From positions 26,288,001 through 26,352,000 of the forward strand of contig CP093831.1 in NCBI GenBank assembly GCA_033063855.1: DNA of 64,000 bases, written 5' to 3'. The first letter of the stretch is position 1. Each line of letters starts with the position of its first letter. The DNA is from Smittia aterrima. Taxonomy: Eukaryota > Arthropoda > Insecta > Diptera > Chironomidae. The notes under the pieces were generated by a model. It saw only the letters and a program-made list of their open reading frames with translations, ran no database searches and was not told where the DNA came from. A program made the translations under genes and the position numbers. Positions 21,110-31,078 of the stretch are shown piece by piece.

Positions 21110-21499
21110 TTTTTAAATTTTTTCGTTATCATAATTTTATGTCGAACAAATATTGAATCCTTTCTAGGAAATTCCACTTTGGACGAAAATAAAACAAATA
21201 AAATGGAAATTGCCTCGTCAGATGAGCAGAATTGACTGCAAAGTTTCAGAGAAGTCTCAATAGGAATTAAAAGAGTTCAGGTCGAATGCCCTGAAACTTT
21301 GAAAGGAAATCACAACATTTCAACTTTAAATCAAATCAAATCTTTAGTTTTTGATTAGAAGAAGGATTAAGTGGAAAGATTAATCAACAAAACAAATCTT
21401 TTATGTTCTACAGAGCATCTCACTCTATTTGATTCATTTGATTGAATCACGTCAAGGCAAATAAAAGTAGTTTTGCAATCGAGTGAAAATTTTGTGAAA
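21110..21499 (+). repeat. Promoter segment duplicated upstream of light chains 2 and 3
   Basis: This segment aligns with 24396-24764: TTTTCGTTATCATAATTTTA, AACTTTGAAAGGAAATCACA, GTGGAAAGATTAATCAA and GAATCACGTCAAGGC occur in both, in the same order. The light-chain duplication therefore carried several hundred bp of upstream DNA. Confidence 0.7.
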
Positions 21500-22301
21500 A
21501 TGAAATTCTTAATTCTTCTTTTTGTTGTTGTTGGCTGCTCTGGACGCCTTACATTATTTCAAAGCAAGCTACGAGTGAGTCAAATCTTTCTTAAAGAAAA
21601 TCAAGAAGATTTTAAAAATATTCTAGGCTCCATCAACATGCGAAAGTAAAGTCACTCATTGTTGCTGGGGCGACGATTGTGATTTCGGTAAATTTTCTTC
21701 AAAGAAAATTCTTTAAGAAATAACCAAAATTTACTTCTCAGATTGCGAAACAACTTTCATGGAGCGGAATGTAGATTATTCTGATTTCGTTAAATTCGGC
21801 AACGACCACTTCATCCGTTCAATTGAATATTTATTTTTATCCGCTCAATTTGGAACTCACTCAAAAGATCGTCCTGGCTTCGAGAAAGTTCTTTACGAAT
21901 TGGCTGACAGTTCTTGGGAGAAAGGAGTCGAAATAATGAAACAAACAACGAGACGAGGTGTCAAGCACTCGATTAGCGACATCAATAGTGAGACGGTCAG
22001 ACCACATGGCGATCTTAATGAAGTCGAAGCGCTGGCCAAAGCTCTAACTATTGAGATGAAACTTTTGGACGCCGCCAACGATCTCCATCGAATGCATTCT
22101 CACGGATCTTTAAGTAACGAACATAGCAAACAATACGACGCAAGCTTAACAAGTTACTTAGAACAAAATGTCATTGAAGAGAAGACTGAAACCGTTCGTC
22201 AGCTGATCGGCCACGTCAATGAACTTAAAAATCTTTTTAAACAAGATGCAAGCACTTTCAGAATGTCGCTCTATCTCTACGATCAATATCTTCAAAAGTA
22301 A
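21500..22301 (+). CDS. Ferritin light-chain paralog 2
   Basis: Exons 21500-21574, 21627-21687 and 21742-22301 give 231 residues with signal peptide MKFLILLFVVVGCSG. The N-terminal Cys motif CESKVTHCCWGDDCDFDC resembles Fer2LCH, with different spacing. The four-helix body (DFVKFGNDHFIRSIEYLFL to MSLYLYDQYLQK) is clearly light-chain. It differs from paralog 3 at only a handful of residues in the last exon, and intron 2 is almost identical, so the two are recent duplicates or recently converted. It converges tail-to-tail with the heavy chain at 22415. Confidence 0.92.
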
Positions 22302-22414
22302 GTTTTGAAGGTGACACGTCATGAATTAATAAAATAAATAGACAAAAGTGTGAACAAGCAGAACTCGTAGATTAATCATTGCAATCTCTTTATTTCTTAT
22401 CTTTGTAAATATTC

Positions 22415-23235
22415 TCAAAGCAATTGCTTATCAAACACAAAATCAGCAAGAGAAGCTGCCTCTTTGCCTACCATTTGTCCTAGAGTCGATATCTTCCCAG
22501 CCAAGTCGCGTTGCAGTTCGTATTGATCGTCGAGCATTTCACTTGATAAATATTTAACAAACTGAAGAAGGAAAAGTTTATTTTAATTTCTGGGAAATGG
22601 AAAATGTTTCTTACGTGAAAATCATTAACTCCACTTGAATCTTCGCAAGTTTTGATTAGATTGCCAACACTTTTTGTGAGTTCGACTTCCATTGATAGAG
22701 CGTTTGTCAAAGCATTTAATCCAGCAGACCTCTGATTCTCATAATCATCTGCGAGATCTTTAAATTTGAAACTAAAGCCCAAATCCTTTTCTGCGTTTTT
22801 CATTATTCCTGTGATGTCGAATGTCATAAGAGAAGACCGCGATGGCCCTTTCATGTAACGACCTCGCAAACTCAAGTATTGAATAAGTTTGTGAGCGTGA
22901 TCACGTTTGTCCCTAGCAACTTCAAAGAAGAACTTTGCGAATCCTGGTCGATTCACTGCGTTTCGATGGAAATGCGAAGCCATTTTCAAATATTGAAGTG
23001 AAGCTAAAAGAACTTTTTTGATTTGTTCTTCAGCTCTTGTGACGCATTTGTCGTCCATAACAACGAAGTTAATTCCCTCGAAAAGGCGACTGGCATCGTA
23101 ACTGCCTGAAACCACAAGAATTTGTTGAATTCAAAGGTTTTTATAACTTTTGCTTGAGCACTTACAAGTTTCAGCTGAAACTGAAGAAAAAGTAAAACTG
23201 GAAACAAAAGCGATTGCCACAACAAACTTCAACAT
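22415..23235 (-). CDS. Secreted ferritin heavy-chain paralog 2, ferroxidase site altered
   Basis: Exons 23235-23166, 23105-22615 and 22561-22415 give 235 residues with signal peptide MLKFVVAIAFVSSFTFSSVS. Exon borders match Fer1HCH exactly. Against Fer1HCH, the helix A Glu (human E27) is Val (QIKKVLLAS), and GEEREHA is RDKRDHA, so E61 is Asp and the bridging E62 is Lys. Tyr34, His65, Glu107 and Gln141 equivalents remain (LQYLKM, RDHA, LSMEVE, LDDQYE). Loss of E27 and E62 should abolish or greatly reduce ferroxidase activity. Fold and secretion appear intact, so a structural or regulatory subunit is likely. Confidence 0.92.
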
Positions 23236-23517
23236 TTTTCACGTCGAACTTGAAAATAAATTCTACTTTACTCGTCAGTTGCTGGATTAAGATTGAGAAT
23301 AAGCGTCGAGAGAAAATACCGTCGCTTGATGATAAGCAAGCGAAATTGTAATGACATCAGATCAAGTCACAACATGTCAATCTTACAACGAATTGAATAT
23401 TCTGTTTATTGAAGTCTCGGGTTTTCCCGCAAAGTTTGTATTGTAAGCAAGTGAGAAGCATTAAGTGGAAAAATCTCATTAATCAATAAAAAAAGAAATC
23501 AATTCAGTTGCAGAGAA

Positions 23518-24318
23518 CTAAAGCAATTGCTTGTCGAAAACAAAATCAGCAAGAAAAGCTCCTCGATTGCCTACCATTTGTCCTAGAGTCGCTATCTTCC
23601 CAGCTAAGTCGCGTTGCAGTTCGTATTGATCGTCGAGCATTTCACTCGATAAATATTTAACAAACTGAAGAAAGAAAAGTTTAGTTTATTAAATTTAAAT
23701 TGATTTGAATCTTACGTGAAAATCATTGAAACCACGTGAATCATCGCAAGTTTCTATAATATCGTGGACCTTCTTTGTGAGTTCACTTTCAATGTTTAGA
23801 GCGTTTATCAAAGCATTTAACCCAGCAATCCTCTTATTCTCATAATCATCTGCGAGATCTTTGAACGTGAAGGAGAAGCCCGAATTGGCTGCTGCATTTT
23901 TCATCATTTTTGTGATGTCAAATTCTTTAAGTAAAGAATCATATTTAAGGTAATAACCTCGCAAGCTCAAATATTGAATAAGTTTATGAGCGTGGTCACG
24001 TTTCTCTCGGGCAACGTCAAAGAAGAATTTTGCGAATCCTGGTCGATTCACAGAATTTCGATGAAAATGCGAAGCCATTCTCAAATATTGAAGTGAAGCA
24101 GTGAACACCTTCATGATTTGCTTTTCAGTTTTTTTCACACAATCGTCATCCATTCTTTCGAAATGAATTCCTCGGAAAAGATCGCTGGTATCATAATTGC
24201 CTGGAATTACAAGAAGTCAAACTAAAAGTCCCCAATTATTTTAATTAAACTTACAAGTATCAGCAGCAACTGAAGAGAAACAAAATAAGAAAACGATTGC
24301 CACAACAAACTTCAACAT
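23518..24318 (-). CDS. Secreted ferritin heavy-chain paralog 3, ferroxidase site altered
   Basis: Exons 24318-24255, 24200-23716 and 23664-23518 give 231 residues with signal peptide MLKFVVAIVFLFCFSSVAA. It is most similar to paralog 2 and lies directly upstream of it in tandem. QIMKVFTAS shows Val at human E27, and REKRDHA keeps E61 but has Lys at E62; Tyr34, His65, Glu107 and Gln141 positions are kept. Both paralogs therefore share two ligand losses, which predates their split or was spread by conversion. It is divergent from light chain 3 (446 bp between ATGs), the same pairing as Fer1HCH/Fer2LCH. Confidence 0.92.
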
Positions 24319-24764
24319 TTTTCAATGGAAATTGATGTAGAACTTTATTAGTCAGTCGCCGTATTGAGATTGACGGTAAAGACGTTCGAATAAAAGGTTT
24401 CAAAATGTTTTCGTTATCATAATTTTATGTCAAACAAATGCTGAATCCTTTTTAGGAAATTCCGCAAGCAATTCGACGGAAATTGAAGAAAATAGAAAAA
24501 GCCTCGTCAAATAATCTGAATTGATTATGAAAGCAAAGCTTCAGGTCGAATACCCAGAAACTTTGAAAGGAAATCACAACATATCAATCTGAAAGCTAAT
24601 CGGAATTTCCCTTTAATTCACGCTTCGGAATTAAGTGGAAAGATTAATCAATAAAACAAATCTTTTATGTTTTACTGGGCATCTCTCTATTTGCATCGAA
24701 TCATTTCATTTCATTTCGTTGAATCACGTCAAGGCGAATAAAAGTTTTTTGCAATTTAGTGAAA

Positions 24765-25568
24765 ATGAAACTCTTAATTCTTCTGTTTGTTGTTGGCTGC
24801 TCTGGACAACTTCGCAATCTACGAGTGAGTGCAATCTTTCTAAATAGTTAAAGACTTTTTAAATATAAATTTTCTATTGATTTTTAGAAAATATTTCCCA
24901 CGACATGTGAAAGTAAAGTCACTCAATGTTGCTGGGGCGACGACTGTGATTTCGGTAAATTTTCTTCAAAGAAAATTCTTTAAGAAATAACCAAAATTTA
25001 TTTCTCAGATTGCGAAACAACTTTCATGGAGCGGAATGTTGATTATTCTGATTTTGTTAAATTCGGCAACGACCACTTCATCCGTTCAATTGAATATTTG
25101 TTCTTATCCGCTCAATTTGGAACACACTCAAAAGATCGTCCTGGCTTCGAGAAAGTTCTTTACGAATTGGCTGACAATTCTTGGGAGAAAGGAGTCGAAA
25201 TAATGAAACAAACAACGCGACGAGGTGTCAAGCACTCGATTAGCGACATTAATAGTGAGACGGTCAGACCACATGGCGATCTTAATGAAGTCGAAGCGAT
25301 GGCCAAAGCTCTGACAATTGAGATGAAACTTTTGGACGCCGCAAACGATCTCCATCGAATGCATTCGCACGGATCTTTAAGCGAAGAAAAAAGTAAACAA
25401 TACGACGCAAGCTTAACAAGCTACTTAGAACAAAATGTCATTGAAGAGAAGACTGAGACCGTTCGTCAGCTGATCGGCCACGTCACTGAACTCAAAAATC
25501 TTTTTAAACAAGATGCAAGCACTTTCAGAATGTCGCTCTATCTCTACGATCAATATCTTCAAAAGTAA
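24765..25568 (+). CDS. Ferritin light-chain paralog 3
   Basis: Exons 24765-24824, 24888-24954 and 25009-25568 give 228 residues. The signal peptide is MKLLILLFVVGCSG and the Cys motif CESKVTQCCWGDDCDFDC. The last exon is nearly identical to paralog 2, with changes such as ADN for ADS, MAKA for LAKA, EEKS for NEHS and TEL for NEL. It is probably co-expressed with the divergent heavy chain at 23518-24318. Confidence 0.92.
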
Positions 25569-25778
25569 GTTCTGGAAGTGACACGTAATTAATAAAATAA
25601 ATAAACAAGTGAAACAAAGTGTTGTGTATGAACAAGCAGAACTAAATCGATAAGAAAGTCTATTTCGAAACGCTGTAATCTCAATTAACGAAGCCTTGAC
25701 TGTTTATTTTGCATGATGCATTGAATATTTTATTGTTTTTCGAAAGTTTCTATTAAGCGAGAGTATTTAAATTTCTTT

Positions 25779-28272
25779 TTAATTATCGTCGAGGATTCTC
25801 CAGTCGAACTTTGCGCAAGAGTTGTGAGTGAGTGTTAGGCATGGCGGTTCTATGAGCTCGTAGGATGAGTCATCATTTTGCTGCAGTGCAATCGACGCAA
25901 GATAAGGAATCTTCATAAGCAAATTTCGTAAGTCTGCTCGAGGTCGTGGTTCCTTTCCCAACAGCTGTCGTGTGCATGTCTCAAGATTGGTAGCGTGTGC
26001 CACAATCAACACGTCGCCATCGCAGTTTTTGAGAATATCGTTCATTGTGCTTGAGTTTCTGTCGTAAAACTCATCAAGCGACTCCTTTGTGATTTCATTT
26101 AATTGCTCGCGGCCAATCATCGGTTGATAGTTCTCGTTGATGTTGAATATCACGCTGAGCTCTTTCTCTGATAGCCACAAGGGCAGCCCAAGTTCGTACC
26201 ATCCAACCCATTCAAATAATCCATACTCGACGTTAATTGGTACAACATCGCTTCCCATTGCTGATAAAATAGATGTAGCTGTTTGTAGGCATCTGTATGA
26301 TGGCGAAACAAATACTTTCGAGAAGTTTACGCCAAAGTTCTTCAATGACGATCCAACAAGTTGTGCTTGAAAGCTTCCCAAAGTCGTGAGAGGAGAATCT
26401 TTCGCCCAATCTTGCGGCGGTCTTGGCGGAAGTGTTTCCGGCATATTCAAATCCATACGCACATAGTTCTGTGACTCATTGAAGCTGTATTGAGTCCACG
26501 AGTTGCCAAAGGCAAAGTCTACTCGCTCGCCATGACGAAGTAAAATGATTCGTCGTCGGTGCCCTCCAACTCTTGAATCTTCAGTTGTGAAGCGAATTTC
26601 GCTGAGAAAACTGTCTGTAAAGAAATTGTGTAAAAAGTGACACATTAGCGATTGATTAGCTCAAAGGAATTAGTCTCTTGCTTCATGACATTGCTGACGA
26701 CTCGTCGACGACGAGCTAAATCACTTTACAATAATCTTATCAATTTAGACTTCCAAACAACACATTGATTATAGCACGTTCTAAGTATGTGAGTTTTCAA
26801 TGATGATTACCTGCTTGACTTGCGCTTGCGTGACTTATTCCATCAATAACGTCGATATCTTCTGGCGGTGAGTCAGTTTGGCACAACGAAACTGTTTCAT
26901 TTAATGTCCAGACATTGGTCTCTGGAGTTCGTTCTGTGTGGTTTAATGGAACAAAGCCAACGTTTCCCGTGGAGAAGCTGATGGCTTCTGTCCAACCATC
27001 TGCAGAGCTTGTCGTTGCGTCATTGTTAACATAAACAAAGTCACCAATTCGAAGTTCAAGTTCATCAGGCTCACGGGATGTGTGAGGGAAGATTACTCGA
27101 TGAACTTGTTTCGATGCTAGTCGAGGGTCTCTTGAATACAATCGCAACTCCCAGTTGTTCGCACATGAAGCATCCAAGTTATCAACTAATTCACATAGGC
27201 TACGATAAAGCTCTGTTGGGAATTGATAGGCCAGAGTTAAGTGAAGGTTCTTGACGTGTGGCTCCAATGATATTGCTAAACGGAAAAACGAAATTGTCAG
27301 TAAACTTTCTTTTTATCAAACTTGATAAGAATAGAAAATGAAAGAAAAGAAATCATAATCTCACCTTCGTAAGAAGCCAATCTAACCCAAAATTAAAATA
27401 AACTGAAGAAGATAGCTTGAAGGAATTTAAAAACTATTTTCCTTCGATTGAGAGACAACATTTCCTCAACCAATCTACGAGCCATTTCTACTTTGGATCT
27501 CTCAAGCGAAGGGAAAACCGTTGAACTCAAACATTTGACGATTCTTACATCTTGAGCTTTTAGGGATGCATCTTGACGATGTTTTCTCATTTACAGCACT
27601 GGCGCAGTAGGGGAAACAAGCGATTAAGTGATCAAGATCGATGGTGTCACTAATAACTGATGGAAATATGTTAAACTTAATATTATTCGGCTAAAGGACT
27701 CCTCCACCTTTGGCTACAAGGTTACTCATAAAATATTAAAGGAAAACTTACTTAAATCTGAAATTTCTTTGACGAACTTCAGAGCAATCCTCTTAAGAAC
27801 GTTTGCGTCATCATCTTTTACGAAGAATCCCATGAAATTGTTGCTTGTGTACAACTCAAGATCCAAAGGACGATTCAAGTACTTTCCATCATCCGCTAAG
27901 TGTCTTACAGCTTGAACTAGCGCAGAAGGATCATCGTGCGACTGAAAAGTTTTCATTCATTAAAAGAAAATCGATGATGGGAACCAAATGACAAACCTTA
28001 AAGAACGAAACGAGTGTAATGTGGGGAATTGAATAATTGTGAGCACCATTGAAGCCGCAAATTTCTTTAGATTTATCCCAGAATAACTCCAATTGCTTTT
28101 GAAACTTTCCAGTTGGGCAAACTGCGAAGGAATGGCAAAAACTTTAAATTGGAAAATATTTTCTTACATCGCTGAACTAACGGTAAAGAATGTATTCCCT
28201 GATTCGCTGTTTGTGTGGCTTCGACGGTGTGAAAGAAAAGTTTCTACTTTTCCTCACTGGTAACGATGTCAT
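25779..28272 (-). CDS. UBASH3/Sts-like phosphatase (2H-like, SH3, histidine phosphatase), UBA not seen
   Basis: Exons 28272-28182, 28121-27997, 27941-27752, 27275-26811 and 26614-25779 join in frame to 568 residues. The N-terminus MTSLPVRKSRNFSF reaches REYILYLCPTGKF, the usual start of the 2H-like region, with no UBA domain before it. The 2H-like part holds HNYSIPHITLVSFF and LHLTLAYQF. The SH3 domain holds LELRIGDFVYVN and VGFVPLNH. The C-terminal PGM-type phosphatase has LLRHGERVD (catalytic His), SPSYRCLQTA and IVAHATNLE. Vertebrate relatives dephosphorylate Tyr kinases; an insect relative is the ecdysteroid-phosphate phosphatase, so either substrate class is possible. The first exon relies on a GTTAGT donor and is the least certain. 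Confidence 0.88.
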
Positions 28273-28524
28273 TGTTGTTTAACAATCACTTTTTCTTATT
28301 TTGTTTATTTTCACGAAAACAATTTTCGATTGAACGAATGCGATTCGCATTTGGTTGTCACGATTCGCAAATAAATTAGAAACGATTCGCATAGCAACAG
28401 CTCGAGCTCTCGTTGCAATATTAATTTTATTTATCTTTCGATCAATTAACAACTCCTTTGCTTATCAGGTAAGCTTTATTATTATCATAAAAGCATCCAT
28501 TTATCATAATTTAGCATTGACACT

Positions 28525-28785
28525 TTAATGGGCTCTCGGTGAATTTATTATTAAGGGCTTGGAAATATTTCTAATCAAATCTTCTGTAAATAATTTCTTC
28601 TCTTCCTGATAAATATCAAAAGAGCATCGAAAGACCTTGAGGTGGTGGACAACAGGTTTGGCCATAGCAACCTTCAAAATCTCCATAAACATGACGTCAT
28701 CGACCAACAATGTTACTGTTAGGAAGATGTTCACGGTGAGACGACTTTCTTTTTGCTCTTCTCTCAGTTTGCATTTGACTTCCAT
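28525..28785 (-). CDS. Hypothetical 86-residue protein or exon
   Basis: The open frame starts MEVKCKLREEQKES and contains a strand-rich stretch LTVNIFLTVTLLVDD and VVHHLKVFRCSFDIY, ending ISKPLIINSPRAH. Base use is clearly less AT-rich than the flanks, and the sequence alternates hydrophobic and charged residues like a real domain. It lies between the UBASH3-like gene and PTPMT1. I do not recognise the family, and flanking exons are not evident. Confidence 0.4.
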   Translation of the reverse strand: MEVKCKLREEQKESRLTVNIFLTVTLLVDDVMFMEILKVAMAKPVVHHLKVFRCSFDIYQEEKKLFTEDLIRNISKPLIINSPRAH

Positions 28786-28950
28786 GTGATTCAGTCGTTG
28801 ACAATAACTTAGTTTATAATAATTCGATTAAAGGTAGAGGAGCAAGCAAAAGTTTTAATTTAAAAGTTCTTGAAACAAAAATTGTTTTAGTGAAATTTCT
28901 TGCAACGTAAACTAGGTCAACTGTTAAAATTTCTTATTTCTTCTTAGGCG

Positions 28951-29679
28951 ATGTTTGCTCGTGTGACCTTTTATCCATCCCTCGCTTACAATGTGTTCAT
29001 GGAACGAGTGTCAGCTCGTAAATGGTTTAACAGAATTGACGATAACATGATTTTAGGAGCTCTGCCCTTTCGATTTATGGCTGAAGATGTAAGTTAAAGA
29101 AAATGATGAAAGAGATTTAATTTCTAACTTTAATTTTTTTGTGTCAACTTTTAGCTTGTGAAAGAAGAAAATGTCAAGGCGGTCGTGTCGATGAACGAGG
29201 ACTACGAGCTGTGGATGCTTTCAAACAATGCTCAGGTGAATTTTCAATCAAGATTCGTGACAAATGCAGACGAGTCAACTTTTCTTTCTTTCTAGGAATG
29301 GTCAAAACTTGGCGTCAAGTTCCTCCAGCTTCCAACAATCGACATTTTCCATTCGCCTCGTCCTGAAAAGCTTCAAGACGGCGTTGAATTTATAAATTCT
29401 TTTCTACCAAGAGACGCGAAGATTAAGGACTTGCCAGCAACTCATGCGGCGAACGACACAAACTCAACCGGAACAGTTTATGTTCATTGTAAAGCTGGAA
29501 GGACACGAAGTGCAACATTAGTCGGCTGCTACTTAATGATGAAGAATGGTTGGAGTCCTGAACAAGCAGTTGATCATATGAGAAACTGTCGACCTCACAT
29601 TTTAATTCATAATGCTCAATGGAAGGCTCTGAGAGATTTCCATAAAGAAAATATCGAAAACAAATCACCAAAAACGTAG
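28951..29679 (+). CDS. PTPMT1: Mitochondrial phosphatidylglycerophosphatase PTPMT1
   Basis: Exons 28951-29088, 29155-29235 and 29296-29679 give 200 residues. The start MFARVTFYPSLAYNVFMERV is an amphipathic mitochondrial-type N-terminus. RIDDNMILGALPF and AVVSMNEDYE are characteristic, and the CX5R active site is VHCKAGRTRSA. PTPMT1 removes phosphate from phosphatidylglycerophosphate in cardiolipin synthesis at the inner membrane. An acceptor (TTCTTAG) 3 bp before the ATG indicates a spliced 5'UTR. Length matches the family. Confidence 0.93.
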
Positions 29680-29927
29680 ACGCGGGTCATCTTAGATGTG
29701 AACTTGAATACCTCTGAGCCTAAAATAAATTTTTCAAAAGAAGCTTTGTTGTTATCACTCGCAGTTGAAGGGAATAATGATCACAATTGATGGATATAAA
29801 TAAACTGAACTTGAACTTTATTCATTCTTTTCAACGTTGACTCTCTCGCGGCTCCAGTTCGTCTACAAAGCCGCGATTTCTTTTCAATACTTAAGATATT
29901 TCTTTTGGTTGTTTAAGTCACTTCAGT

Positions 29928-30608
29928 TTATTTGCTTTCAATTGCCCAGATTTTGCGAACAGATGATCCAAGGCCTTGACCGTTGTAAGCCATTAAGCAG
30001 AGACCAGCGAGTGTTGCAGCTGAGAACAAGAGAAGAAGTCCATGTGCGGCCTTTGGCAAGACATTTCCGAAAACAGATTCGCGAACATAATCAGTGACAA
30101 CTGCTTCGAGTCCCCAATGTGCGTGCATCACGAGGGAGACAGCGAGCAAATAGTCGGCGGGAGCTGATGGTGCGATCAAAGCGATTGGAACAATTCCGAG
30201 CATTCCGATTGAAAGCAATCGCTCAGCTTGCCATAATGCAACGTGATTTCCTGAAGCCGATTGACGAATTGGTGAAACTGAGATTTGACGAGCATTCTAA
30301 AATTAAATTTATTGAAATGAAAACAGAATATCGGATTGAGCGATAGATGCTTACGTTGATTGATTGCTTGTTAGACAGAAGTGGTGCCTGAATAGCTGGA
30401 AGGCAACTAATGCGGGAAGCATTCACCAAAGCTGAGAATTAGATGAAGAATTTATTTTTTGATAAAATGTTTAGGAAAATTTTGGAAAAATTCAATGAAA
30501 AATTACGCAATCGTTCACTGACAATAAATTCCAATTGCTGCGATGATTTAAATTGTTTAAACTACCTGGCAATTTGGAGGATGAACGGATCAACAAGGAC
30601 ATGGCCAT
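29928..30608 (-). CDS. SdhD: Succinate dehydrogenase cytochrome b small subunit
   Basis: Exons 30608-30566, 30431-30355 and 30296-29928 give 162 residues. The N-terminus (MAMSLLIRSSSKLPALVNAS) is a mitochondrial presequence. HVALWQAERLLSIGMLGIVP and LVMHAHWGLEAVVTDYV are hallmark CybS segments; the first His in HAHWG is the expected haem ligand region. Three membrane helices follow the presequence. SdhD anchors complex II and binds ubiquinone. It is convergent with PTPMT1 (about 250 bp between stops). Confidence 0.92.
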
Positions 30609-30639
30609 TTTAAGATCTAATTGTTGATTTTATGAATTT

Positions 30640-30725
30640 TTCTCAATGTTTACTTTTTTTGAAAAAAAATGTTTTACAGCGATTCGCAAATAAATATTTT
30701 TTACACGATTCGCAAAAAAATATTT
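30640..30725. repeat. Dispersed repeat with CGATTCGCAAATAAAT units (copy 1)
   Basis: The block TTGAAAAAAA..CAGCGATTCGCAAATAAATA, followed by a second CGATTCGCAAA, is closely matched at 34535-34620. Related CGATTCGCA units occur at 28341, 28361 and 28383. The remainder of 30726-31078 shows no supportable gene; a short open stretch (30905-31003, SGRKSGSSKRSWSRS-like, no ATG) is noted only. Confidence 0.6.
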
Positions 30726-31078
30726 TAGCTTGAACGAGAACTGTTAGAAAAAACATAGCAAACATAGAACCACTTCCGTGTTCTCAAGCAAAGATCGACC
30801 AATTTCATTGTTCTCGTTTGATTCGACATTGAAATCTCTGACGAAATGGGACGAATGACTGAAAAACGGTGTTAAAATCTAAAGATCGCAAAAACAACTC
30901 TTCAGCTGCTTAAGTCTGGAAGAAAATCTGGAAGTTCGAAACGATCGTGGTCTCGTAGTACAAGCGAGAAAAGATTTTACGAAGCACAAGAGAAGTTTGA
31001 TTAAATATTTTTATAATGTTCAATTCTCGGTCATTTATTTGTGTGAAGCTTTCTTAAAATTTATTTAATTTTCGGCAT

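Noticed and set aside
20969..21235. 88-codon plus frame
   Set aside because: It is the antisense shadow of the ferritin heavy-chain relic on the minus strand.
27393..27590. 65-codon minus frame within the UBASH3-like gene
   Set aside because: It lies in the intron between 27752 and 27275; it does not resemble a UBA domain and would break the frame.
30905..31003. Ser/Arg/Lys-rich open stretch (SGRKSGSSKRSWSRS)
   Set aside because: Looks like a possible last exon but has no start, and the only candidate intron is about 35 bp, too short to support.
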